Source: Mycobacterium paraterrae (GTDB lineage Bacteria; Actinomycetota; Actinomycetes; Mycobacteriales; Mycobacteriaceae). Taken from it: 64,000 nt of DNA. Location: NCBI RefSeq assembly GCF_022430545.2, contig NZ_CP092488.2:5394001-5458000 (forward strand). The letters run 5' to 3'. This document shows positions 16,104-22,638 of the stretch, piece after piece. Numbering within the stretch: position 1 is the stretch's first letter; each line of letters begins with the position of its first letter. The notes below the pieces were generated by a model that saw only the letters and a program-made list of their open reading frames with translations, did not search any database and was not told where the DNA came from. The position numbers and the translations under genes were made by a program.

Positions 16104-17129
16104 TCAGTTAGCGAAGACTCCGAAGTACCCGAGCAGGTCGTTCCAGCCGTCGGTGAGGAAGTCGGTGATCGCACCGGAGGCGGATCCGGTGGCCAACGCC
16201 TCGGTGATTCCGCTCGACGAGCCGAACAGATCGGCCAGCGGAATCGTGTCGACGGCGGCCGTCGGGTTGATCAGCGAGTAGAGCTCGACGTTGAGCGCGT
16301 CATCGAAATTGACCAGGGCGCCGTTGAACTCGCTGAAGGCACCCGGGTCGCTTGCGACACCGGCCGTGAACGGCTGTACTCCGAACAGTTCGTAGTCGAG
16401 GATCGACGGCGTCCCGGAAGCCGGCGCGTCGTTTGCGATGTCCGCCGGGTTGATGACGTCGAATCCTTGCGGACCGGCCGAGTAGTCGGCGCTGGGGATC
16501 CCGGCCAGGGTGGCTTCCGACACAAACAAGGAGTTCATCGCCGAAACTTCGCTCGTGACAACGCTAGCTAGGGGGTCGACCTCGGCCGTCGATGCGGCCG
16601 ATTGCGGGAAGATGCCGAAGTAGCCCTCCAGGTCGCCGAGAGCGAAGTTGAGGTAGTACTGCTCGGCGCCGGTAACGCCGAGGGTCTGCGCATAATCGAT
16701 CGAGCTCGGCGAGCCGATGAAGTCAGCATCGTTCATGTCCATGGCGCCGTTGTTCTGAGCCGCATAGAGGTAGACGTTGTAGGCATCGTCGAACTTGCCG
16801 AGCGCGCCGTTGAAGACGTTGTAGGAACCCGGGTCAGAAGCTGGGCCCGCCGCGATCGGATTCACCCCGTACAGCTCGTAATCAAGAAGAGTCGGGGTGC
16901 CCGTCTGAGGTGCATCCGCTGGAAGGATGGTGTCGAACGAGCCGGCGTGATGGGTGATGTCGGCCGAGTTGCCCGCGAGCGCGGCTTCGCCGTCGAAGAT
17001 CGAGTTCAGCGACGAAATCTCGCTGTCCACGGTGCTGGTGATCGGGGTGTCCGCCGTTGCCAGCGGTGCAAACGTCAATGCAGTTCCGGTGGCAAAGCCA
17101 GCGGCTGCGGCAATCTTGCGGATGTCCAT
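16104..17129 (-). CDS. Secreted two-repeat protein, paralog A of tandem array
   Basis: I do not recognise this family. The 341-residue product starts with a Sec signal peptide (MDIRKIAAAAGFATGTALTF, cleavage likely after ATA near residue 27). It then holds two related repeats of about 150 residues, about 32-180 and 190-341. Both contain the core pattern YEL[YF]GV.P..AG.ASDPG.Y..FNGAL..FDDA.NV.LY, and each closes with a LEGYF/LLGYF motif near its end. The mature part is acidic and has no cysteine. ATG at 17129 follows a structured leader; no strong Shine-Dalgarno is seen (GAAAGA only). B and C are full-length paralogs. Whether it stays in the cell wall or is released cannot be told. Confidence 0.85.
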   Translation of the reverse strand: MDIRKIAAAAGFATGTALTFAPLATADTPITSTVDSEISSLNSIFDGEAALAGNSADITHHAGSFDTILPADAPQTGTPTLLDYELYGVNPIAAGPASDPGSYNVFNGALGKFDDAYNVYLYAAQNNGAMDMNDADFIGSPSSIDYAQTLGVTGAEQYYLNFALGDLEGYFGIFPQSAASTAEVDPLASVVTSEVSAMNSLFVSEATLAGIPSADYSAGPQGFDVINPADIANDAPASGTPSILDYELFGVQPFTAGVASDPGAFSEFNGALVNFDDALNVELYSLINPTAAVDTIPLADLFGSSSGITEALATGSASGAITDFLTDGWNDLLGYFGVFAN

Positions 17130-17240
17130 GGTTGTGTCTTTCAGGTTGGCGCCGACGAGGGGGCGTACCGCCGGAGGTTTCGCGAGCGCAGATTTCCGAG
17201 AACCGGATCCGCGCTGCTGGAAACCTGAAAACAACATAAC
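17130..17240 (-). promoter_or_regulatory. Promoter and structured 5' leader of paralog A
   Basis: Read on the minus strand, an extended -10 (TGT TATGTT) is followed at fixed spacing by CAGGTT, where transcription should begin. The leader can fold AGGTTTC against GAAACCT (7 bp), enclosing AGCGCGGAT against ATCTGCGCT. The conserved ACCTCCG block follows (forward GGAGGT at 17173-17178), then a small hairpin GGCG-GTA-CGCC. The ATG comes 43 bases after the ACCTCC block. The same order of elements precedes paralogs B and C with different stem sequences. Confidence 0.65.
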
Positions 17241-17302
17241 AAATAGATATGTATTTTCTAGGAGTTCAGTAGATGAATTTTGGGATCCCACGCACAGCGA
17301 GA

Positions 17303-17324
17303 CCCCCGGAGTTCTCTCCGGGGG
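17303..17324 (-). terminator. Hairpin terminator after secreted paralog B
   Basis: Same perfect 9-bp stem as at 16064 (CCCCCGGAG / CTCCGGGGG) with a different four-base loop, TTCT on the plus strand (AGAA on the minus). It lies 19 bases past the stop of paralog B and upstream of the paralog A promoter, so it separates the two transcription units. Confidence 0.87.
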
Positions 17325-17343
17325 TCCCGTCGCAGCGTCGGTA

Positions 17344-18387
17344 CTACATGGAGGGGATGAGTGCACTCGGGTCGAAGTAACCCAAGATGTCGTTGAATCC
17401 CAGCTGGACGAAGTCGCTGATTGCCGAAACGACGCCACCCTCCAAGAATTCAGCGTGCGTACCGAAGATGTCGGCAGAGTCAATCAGATCGCCGCCGTTC
17501 AGCAGCGCGAACAATCCGACGTTGTACGCGTTGGCGAACTCCGTGAGTGCGCCGTTGAGCACGTGATACGAGCCAATCGACCCTTCTTCGATGACGTTCT
17601 CCGGGTTGAGGCCGAAGATCAGCGTGTTGAAGTAATCGGTGCTATCCCCCAGAGGAATCGTGTCCCACGGGAGCACGCCCGTGCCCTCGACAACCTTGTC
17701 GGAAAGTCCAGCCGCATCTGCAGCCGTGCCGAAGAGGCTGTTCAGTCCCTCGACCTCGGCGGTGAAAACAGAACTGAGGTCCACCGGATCTGCCGCGCCT
17801 GGCGAAGCGACGTCGCCGAGCTGCAAGAACGACAGGTCCTGCTGGAAATAGCCGGACAGGTCGTCAATACCCCGGTCGTAGAACCAGATTGCAGCGTTGT
17901 CCGACGCCAAAGCAGCAGCGACGTTGTTGGCCGAGCCGATGAAAACATCGTCTGGGGCGACTTCGTTGGGGTTCAGCAGTCCATACAGCGTGGCGTTGAA
18001 CGAGTCGGCGAAATTGATTGCCGCACCGTTGAAGACGTTCGCAGCGCTGGTGCCGCTGGAAATGCCAGCGTCAATGGGGTCAACGCCATACATGTAGTAC
18101 TCAAATGGAGTTACTAGTGACGGGTCGGTCACCTTGGGTGCAAATTCCGCGATGCCGGCAGGCGTCAAAGCGAACAATTCTCCCGGTCCGCCGCCGGTGT
18201 ACGCGGTGTCCGGGACGCCCGTCAGCGTGGCACCGAACGCGAATAGCGAATTGAGTGAAGCGATTTCACTGTTGTTGATGCTGTCGAAATCGATGAGATC
18301 GGTTGGTGCCGCATCCGACAACGGCGCGAACGCGACCGCGGCCCCGGTCGCAATACCGGCAATCGCAGCAACGTGACGAACTTTCAT
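17344..18387 (-). CDS. Secreted two-repeat protein, paralog B of tandem array
   Basis: Family not recognised. The 347-residue product has a Sec signal peptide (MKVRHVAAIAGIATGAAVAF, cleavage likely after SDA near residue 26), then two repeats of about 150 residues. Repeat 1 carries YYMYGVDPIDAG...ANVFNGAAINFADSFNATLYGLLN and ends DDLSGYFQQDLSFL. Repeat 2 carries IFGLNPENV...GSYHVLNGALTEFANAYNVGLFALLNGGD and ends FNDILGYF. No cysteine is seen in the mature part. Repeat 2 is closest by eye to repeat 2 of paralog C (shared FGTHA[ED]FL.GGV.SAI.DF). A good ribosome-binding site, GGGAGGG, lies 8 bases before the ATG and could pair with the ACCTCC block of its own leader. Confidence 0.85.
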   Translation of the reverse strand: MKVRHVAAIAGIATGAAVAFAPLSDAAPTDLIDFDSINNSEIASLNSLFAFGATLTGVPDTAYTGGGPGELFALTPAGIAEFAPKVTDPSLVTPFEYYMYGVDPIDAGISSGTSAANVFNGAAINFADSFNATLYGLLNPNEVAPDDVFIGSANNVAAALASDNAAIWFYDRGIDDLSGYFQQDLSFLQLGDVASPGAADPVDLSSVFTAEVEGLNSLFGTAADAAGLSDKVVEGTGVLPWDTIPLGDSTDYFNTLIFGLNPENVIEEGSIGSYHVLNGALTEFANAYNVGLFALLNGGDLIDSADIFGTHAEFLEGGVVSAISDFVQLGFNDILGYFDPSALIPSM

Positions 18388-18510
18388 AGTTGTTCCCTCC
18401 CAGAGATTTATCCGCCGAGCGGTTCAGCTGGACCGCCGGAGGTCCCCCACCAACCAGGCTGTCCCAGGCCTGACCCCATTTGTTGGAAACCTGAGAGGAA
18501 TCTAACAATT
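18388..18510 (-). promoter_or_regulatory. Promoter and structured 5' leader of paralog B
   Basis: On the minus strand the block TGTTAGATTCCTCTCAGGTT gives an extended -10 (TGT TAGATT) and the CAGGTT leader start. Nested stems follow: AGGT/ACCT, CCAAC/GTTGG and CAGGC/GCCTG. The conserved ACCTCCG comes next (forward GGAGGT at 18438-18443), and then a hairpin GCGGT/ACCGC. The Shine-Dalgarno GGGAGGG near the ATG is complementary to the CCTCC of the conserved block, so it could be hidden or exposed by refolding. Confidence 0.65.
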
Positions 18511-18700
18511 ACGACCTAAATTCTGAAGACATTTCCTGAGAAAAATTTAATTCTCTGTTTTTACCGATGAATAACATTTGCTTGGCCTCGAAAATACATT
18601 TGTTTCGCAATGCAAAATCATATTTATGAAATCAATATGCATGTGAAAGAAACCGTTGCGAACGTCGCGAAACCGTCACTCATGTCGCAACAAAACGAAA
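18511..18700. other. AT-rich spacer between paralogs B and C
   Basis: About 190 bases that are clearly AT-rich against a GC-rich genome, with runs such as GAAAAATTTAATTCTC and AAAATCATATTTATG. I see no gene, RNA or repeat in it. It holds the region upstream of the paralog B promoter (minus strand). AT-rich islands in mycobacteria are typical binding ground for the nucleoid protein Lsr2, which is inference here. Confidence 0.7.
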
Positions 18701-18722
18701 CCCCCGGAGTTGCCTCCGGGGG
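18701..18722 (-). terminator. Hairpin terminator after secreted paralog C
   Basis: Third copy of the CCCCCGGAG / CTCCGGGGG stem, loop TTGC on the plus strand and GCAA (GNRA) on the minus. On the minus strand it is followed by TTTCGTTTTG. It lies 19 bases past the stop of paralog C. Confidence 0.88.
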
Positions 18723-18741
18723 TTCGTTGTCGATCGTGGAA

Positions 18742-19761
18742 CTATGGCATCAAAGCCCCAGGCTCGAAGTAGCCGAGCAGGTCCTGGAAGCCAAGGTTCA
18801 GGAAGTCCGTGATGGCCGAGGACACCCCTCCGGACAGGAAGTCGGCGTGGGTGCCGATCACGTCAGCGACGGGAAGGATGTCGCCGCCGTTCAAAAGCGA
18901 GTACAGCCCGACGTTGGAGGCATTGAAGAACTCGCTCAACGCGCCGTTCAACACGTCGTACGAGCCCGGGTCATCCGAAACGTTGGCCGGGTTGAGGCCG
19001 AAGACCAACTCGTTGAACAGGGTGTTGGTGTTGTCGGGGTCGATGGTGTCGAAACCGACGTAGTTGCCCGGAATCGAGTTGACGTTCGGGATGATGTCGC
19101 CGTACACACCCGCGAGCTTGCCGTCGAGCTCGAAGAGGTTGTTCAGCTGCACGATCTCGTTCGAGATGTAGGGGTCGATGTCGCCGGGGGTGTTTGCCGG
19201 CGGCGCGAAGATCGCGTCGTAGCCCTTGAGGTCGCCGAGTGCGAAGTTGAGGAAGTACTGGTACGCGCCTGACACCGAACCGGTGTCCAATCCGGCCGCG
19301 ATGCTGGTGGGAGATCCCAGATAGTCGTCGGGGTTGGTGTCCAGGGCGCCCCCGTTTTGCGCAGCGAACGCAAGAACGTTGTACGCGTCGTAGTACTCGG
19401 TCAGCGCGCCGTTGAAGACGTTGTAAGGCCCGGTGTCGGTGGAGATGCCGGCCAGAATTGGGTTAGCGCCGTAGATCTCGGTTTCCAGCGGCGTGACCTG
19501 ACCGTATGTTGCGTCACCAGGGACCAAGTACGGCGTCACCGATTGGTTGATGGTGTCATAGACGCCGGAGCCGTGCGTGGTGATATCGGCGGAGTCACCG
19601 GTCAGCAGAGCGTAGGTCTCGAGAATCGAGTTCTGCGAATTGATTTCGTTGTCCAGGGTGGTCACCGCGAAGCTGGACGGGTCCGCCTGGGCGAGCGGCG
19701 CGAATGCCAGTGCCGCGCCGCAGGCAAAGCCAGCGGCCGCAGCAATTTTACGAATGTGCAT
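18742..19761 (-). CDS. Secreted two-repeat protein, paralog C of tandem array
   Basis: Family not recognised. The 339-residue product opens with a signal peptide nearly the same as in paralog A (MHIRKIAAAAGFACGAALAFAPLAQA, cleavage after AQA). Repeat 1 contains TEIYGANPILAG...GPYNVFNGALTEYYDAYNVLAFAAQNGGALDTN. Repeat 2 contains VFGLNPANVSDDPGSYDVLNGALSEFFNASNVGLYSLLNGGD and ends LGFQDLLGYFEPGALMP. The only cysteine is in the signal peptide. Repeat 1 is closest by eye to repeat 1 of A, and repeat 2 to repeat 2 of B, as expected if whole two-repeat genes were duplicated. ATG at 19761 has a weak upstream AAAGG. Confidence 0.85.
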   Translation of the reverse strand: MHIRKIAAAAGFACGAALAFAPLAQADPSSFAVTTLDNEINSQNSILETYALLTGDSADITTHGSGVYDTINQSVTPYLVPGDATYGQVTPLETEIYGANPILAGISTDTGPYNVFNGALTEYYDAYNVLAFAAQNGGALDTNPDDYLGSPTSIAAGLDTGSVSGAYQYFLNFALGDLKGYDAIFAPPANTPGDIDPYISNEIVQLNNLFELDGKLAGVYGDIIPNVNSIPGNYVGFDTIDPDNTNTLFNELVFGLNPANVSDDPGSYDVLNGALSEFFNASNVGLYSLLNGGDILPVADVIGTHADFLSGGVSSAITDFLNLGFQDLLGYFEPGALMP

Positions 19762-19875
19762 GAAAATTGCCTTTCGAATGTGTCCGCCGACGATCCGGGC
19801 AATCGTCGGAGGTCCCCCCAGCACCCCTGGCTTGAAGCCTTAACCCCGCCGCTGGAACCTGAGAAGAACATAACA
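19762..19875 (-). promoter_or_regulatory. Promoter and structured 5' leader of paralog C
   Basis: On the minus strand TGTTATGTTCTTCTCAGGTT supplies an extended -10 (TGT TATGTT at 19875-19867) and the CAGGTT leader start. The leader can form AGGT/ACCT, CCAGC/GCTGG and an inner GGCTT-C-AAGCC hairpin. The ACCTCCG block follows (forward GGAGGT at 19808-19813), then a perfect 8-bp hairpin CCGACGAT/ATCGTCGG. Compared with leader B, the CCAAC/GTTGG stem is CCAGC/GCTGG, a paired change that keeps pairing. Confidence 0.67.
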
Positions 19876-20114
19876 GCTTCGTGTGGCTATGAGAAGTGTT
19901 TCACTAGGATTTCGTACGTTCGCCGTACTTTTCGCAAAGCGGATGAAGTTGCAGGTCGACGCCGAAAATGGCTCTGCCGAAGAGCTTCCACTGCTCCGTC
20001 GCCGGATCTATAGGCACCCCGTAAGCGTGAACGAGTTAGCTGCCACCCTGAGTAAAACTGAGGATCCGCACAGACTAGCTGGGATAAAGGTCATCGAGTT
20101 GGGCCCACAGCAAA
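19876..20114. other. Intergenic stretch upstream of paralog C, no gene seen
   Basis: Moderately AT-rich compared with the rest of the window. A short open frame on the plus strand has no ribosome-binding site or recognisable product and ends inside the terminator hairpin, so I do not call it. The stretch contains the upstream part of the paralog C promoter (minus strand) and otherwise nothing I can name. Confidence 0.5.
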
Positions 20115-20136
20115 CCCCCGGAGTTTCCTCCGGGGG
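20115..20136 (-). terminator. Hairpin terminator after truncated paralog D
   Basis: Fourth copy of the 9-bp CCCCCGGAG / CTCCGGGGG stem, loop TTTC on the plus strand and GAAA (GNRA) on the minus, 17 bases past the stop of the truncated paralog D. No such hairpin lies between D and the upstream gene E, so this one serves both. Confidence 0.87.
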
Positions 20137-20153
20137 TTCCTGAGACGGACCTG

Positions 20154-20570
20154 TCAGCTGAGGGCTGGCAGGGCGATGTCGAGGAACGACAAGTTGGTTC
20201 CGAAGAATCCGGATAGATCGCCGATCGCATAGTCGTAGAAGTAGTCGAAGGCATACGTTGCGGTGCCTCCCGCCAGCGCGTCTGTGATATGCGTTCCGTC
20301 GAAGTAGTCCGCGGGGTTGGTGTCGAGAGCTCCGTAGCTCAGCAGCGCGTAGAGCGCGACGTTGTACGCGTCGTCGAACCGGATTGCTGCGCCATTGAAC
20401 ACGTCGTAGGCGCCCGGGTCCGACGTCGCCTGCGTCAGCGGACTAACGCCATATAGCTCGTAGTCGAGCCCGATGGGTGTGCCCGCGTTGGGCGCGTCCG
20501 TCAGTGGGATGGTGTCGAATAGCGGGTTCGCCGCTGGCGAAGGCGGGATGACGTCGGCCCCGTGCCTCAC
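20154..20570 (-). pseudogene. Truncated one-repeat remnant of the secreted family (paralog D)
   Basis: The 138 codons hold one clear repeat of the A/B/C family: LDYELYGVSPLTQATSDPGAYDVFNGAAIRFDDAYNVALYALLSYGALDTN, ending GDLSGFFGTNLSFLDIALPALS. There is no signal peptide. An in-frame stop lies a few codons before the only possible start (GTG at 20570), and no ribosome-binding site precedes it. The C-terminus resembles the middle of paralog B (DDLSGYFQQDLSFL), so it looks like repeat 1 of a B-like gene that lost its front and its second repeat. It begins 41 bases after the stop of gene E. If expressed, the protein would stay inside the cell. Confidence 0.65.
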
Positions 20571-20611
20571 GCAAGCGTTCGCTCATCCGTGGAGCACCCA
20601 GGGGCCTGAAC

Positions 20612-21340
20612 TCAGAAGAGGGTGAGCAAGTCACCTGTCACTGGAATCGAGAACAGGATCTCGCCACCGGCGCCCAAGACATTCAGCTGGTCGACCGGAC
20701 CCGTGGCGGCGTCTGGCAAATCCAGGTACTGGATGCCGAACTCGACGCCGGACAGATCGGAAAACGGCAACCCGGCGGGGTCGTAGAGCCAGATGTCGTT
20801 GACATTCTGCACCAGCGAAGTGGCACCGGTTGTGAGGAACGGAGTGTCTTCAAAGAGGTTGTAAATCCCTGAGCCGGTGATGATTGCGCTGAAAGTCGAC
20901 CCGAAGATCGTTCCGTCGGTCGCTGCACCCGTGACGCTGGCAACGCTTCCAGGCGTCACGTAGCTAACAGCTTCCAGGCTGGAAACCTCGTAATCGTTGA
21001 TCTCGAGCGGACCGTTGGGAGCTTGCAAACCCGCAGTGTCGACGGCGACGCCCAAAGAGTCTGTGTAGTGGCCGTTCTGTTGGTAAGCCTCTCCGGCGAA
21101 GTAAGGAAGTATGCCCAGATTTTCCGGCGCGATGCGATCGCCCGTCGTACTCGGGAAGTCGGGTATAACGACCGTCGAAGGATCGGCAGTAGCCGCTGGG
21201 GCGATGGCTAATGTCGCGACAGTGGCCGCTGCCGCGCCGACCAATGTCAATCCGAGCTTGATCCGGCGGCCCAAGGCCTGCGGATACTCGACGTCGTCGC
21301 AGGTGACCAGCGGCGGCGTAGCAACAAATTCCGTATCCAT
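20612..21340 (-). CDS. Secreted protein E, divergent member at the head of the array
   Basis: The 242-residue product has a long charged N-region and then a hydrophobic segment (LGLTLVGAAAATVATLAIAP), with a likely cleavage after ATA near residue 51, so it is probably secreted. Similarity to paralogs A-C is faint (IYNLFEDTPFLTTGATSLVQNVNDIWLYDPAG recalls Y.VFNGAL..F..A.NV.LY). It lacks the two-repeat layout and ends GDLLTLF. ATG at 21340 has a strong AGGAG 8 bases upstream. It shares the TATG-N7-CAGGT promoter block with A-C, which links it to them more than the protein does. No function can be assigned. Confidence 0.75.
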   Translation of the reverse strand: MDTEFVATPPLVTCDDVEYPQALGRRIKLGLTLVGAAAATVATLAIAPAATADPSTVVIPDFPSTTGDRIAPENLGILPYFAGEAYQQNGHYTDSLGVAVDTAGLQAPNGPLEINDYEVSSLEAVSYVTPGSVASVTGAATDGTIFGSTFSAIITGSGIYNLFEDTPFLTTGATSLVQNVNDIWLYDPAGLPFSDLSGVEFGIQYLDLPDAATGPVDQLNVLGAGGEILFSIPVTGDLLTLF

Positions 21341-21393
21341 CGGGGCGTCTCCTATGTGGTGGTCGGATGCTTTTCCGACCTGGCAATGGCATA
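21341..21393 (-). promoter_or_regulatory. Promoter block and leader hairpin of gene E
   Basis: On the minus strand TATG (21393-21390), seven bases, then CAGGT (21382-21378) repeats the spacing seen before paralogs A, B and C. The leader starts with the stem GGTCGGA/TCCGACC (21380-21374 with 21367-21361, loop of six), and AGGAG lies just before the ATG. This leader is much shorter than the others and lacks the ACCTCCG block. Confidence 0.5.
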
Positions 21394-21522
21394 AGCGAAG
21401 GCTGAAATAATGCTGAGCGATTAGGGTGGCGCTGATCAATAAGGGTTTTCCCTACAGTTTTGGATCTGTGAGCAGCGCGGTCCTCCGAGCGCGACACCTG
21501 CGCGCGCACCTATGCTGCGAAG

Positions 21523-22101
21523 ATGCCTTCACAATGGAAAACCTTCCAGCGGCTGGCTGAGCACCTGGTGTTCGACGAAGCGCCGAAGTTGATTCGGCAG
21601 CTACAGCATTCGCCGACCGTCCAAAAAGGAATCAAGATCGGCTTGGACGTGCTCGCGGCCACCGCGGCGGAGCCCCCAGCCGAGATCACCGCCGGCCGGC
21701 CGGTCACCAGGAACAGCGCGCCCACCGCACACCGCGCTCGCCGAATCGTCTACTCGCCCAACCTCGACGGTCGCGCCGACCCCGGCGAAGTGGTGTGGAC
21801 CTGGGTGACTTACGAGGAAGACCCCACCCGCGGCAAGGACCGACCGGTATTGGTCGTCGGCCGCGACCGCGCCACTTTGCTCGGATTGATGATGTCGAGT
21901 CGCGAAAGCCATGCCTCCGATAGGTGTTGGGTAGCCATCGGCAGCGGCAGCTGGGACGGCGAAGGGCGGCCCAGTTGGGTACGCCTCGATCGCGTGCTGG
22001 ACGTCCCCGAGGAGAGCATTCGGCGCGAGGGTGCGATCTTGGGCCGAGCAGTCTTCGACAAGGTCGCTGAGCGCCTGCGTCGGGACTATTCCTGGAGCTG
22101 A
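21523..22101 (+). CDS. MazF/PemK-like protein (Rv2405-type), no antitoxin seen
   Basis: The 192-residue product has a helical N-terminal extension (MPSQWKTFQRLAEHLVFDEA) and a linker. From about residue 85 a PemK/MazF-like fold follows: DPGEVVWTWVTYEEDPTRGKDRPVLVVGRD, then LGLMMSSRE and WVRLDRVLDV. M. tuberculosis has a same-size gene (Rv2405) at the same place after lepA. No small antitoxin gene lies on either side: upstream is the divergent secreted gene E and downstream the convergent CBS gene, 4 bases away. Endoribonuclease activity is possible but not shown by the sequence. It may be a non-toxin member, given its long N-terminus and orphan state. Confidence 0.75.
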   Translation: MPSQWKTFQRLAEHLVFDEAPKLIRQLQHSPTVQKGIKIGLDVLAATAAEPPAEITAGRPVTRNSAPTAHRARRIVYSPNLDGRADPGEVVWTWVTYEEDPTRGKDRPVLVVGRDRATLLGLMMSSRESHASDRCWVAIGSGSWDGEGRPSWVRLDRVLDVPEESIRREGAILGRAVFDKVAERLRRDYSWS

Positions 22102-22105
22102 GCGG

Positions 22106-22534
22106 TCAGCCCTGGGTGATGTAGGACTGCAGCTGCTCGTGCTCGCTTTCCAGCTCTTCCATGCGCGTCTTGACGACGTCGCCGATGCTCACGATGCCGA
22201 CAAGCTTCCCGTGCTCGAGAACCGGCACGTGCCGCACCCGGTTTTCGGTCATGAGCAGCGTGAGACTGTCGACGGTGTCATCCTTGCAGCAGGTCGAGAC
22301 CACCGACGTCATGATCGTCTCGACCGGTTGGGTGAGCAGCGACGCACCATGCGCATGTAGTTGGCGCACGACATCGCGCTCAGACACGATGCCTTTTACG
22401 CCGTCCTGGCCGGACACCACCATCGCCCCGATGTTGTGTTCGGCAAGTCCGGCCAGAAGTTCGGCGACCGTGGCATCAGGATCGATCGTCACCACCGCGT
22501 CGCCTTTCCCGCGCAACACGTCCGCTATCCGCAT
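22106..22534 (-). CDS. CBS-domain pair protein (Rv2406c-type)
   Basis: A 142-residue protein made of two CBS domains and a short C-terminal helix. The repeats are seen as VLRGKGDAVVTIDPDATVAELLAGLAEHNIGAMVV / GIVSERDVVR and VVSTCCKDDTVDSLTLLMTENRVRHVPVLE / GKLVGIVSIGDVVKTRM. CBS pairs bind adenosine nucleotides or similar ligands and usually control a partner; here there is no fused partner. It sits where Rv2406c lies in M. tuberculosis, convergent with the MazF-like gene. The ribosome-binding site AGGGGAGGC before the ATG is good. The CC pair in STCCKDD is unusual for the fold. Confidence 0.88.
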   Translation of the reverse strand: MRIADVLRGKGDAVVTIDPDATVAELLAGLAEHNIGAMVVSGQDGVKGIVSERDVVRQLHAHGASLLTQPVETIMTSVVSTCCKDDTVDSLTLLMTENRVRHVPVLEHGKLVGIVSIGDVVKTRMEELESEHEQLQSYITQG

Positions 22535-22638
22535 CGAGCCTCCCCTGAGGTGTGATCAGCTTCACATCCAGGCTACGACGAGATCCCGCCGTGTGTAAGT
22601 GACTTCTCCGCAAATTGTCGGGCGATGAATCTGCTGAG

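Noticed and set aside
14372..16111. 579-codon plus-strand frame opposite lepA
   Set aside because: It is antisense to a highly conserved gene, with composition rich in Arg/His/Asp as expected from a shadow frame, and has no family resemblance.
19883..20143. Small plus-strand frame between paralogs C and D
   Set aside because: It ends inside the terminator hairpin, has no ribosome-binding site, and lies in a promoter region of the opposite strand.
20443..20634. Small frame starting ATGAGCGAACGC just upstream of paralog D
   Set aside because: It runs out of frame through the conserved repeat of D and has no recognisable product.
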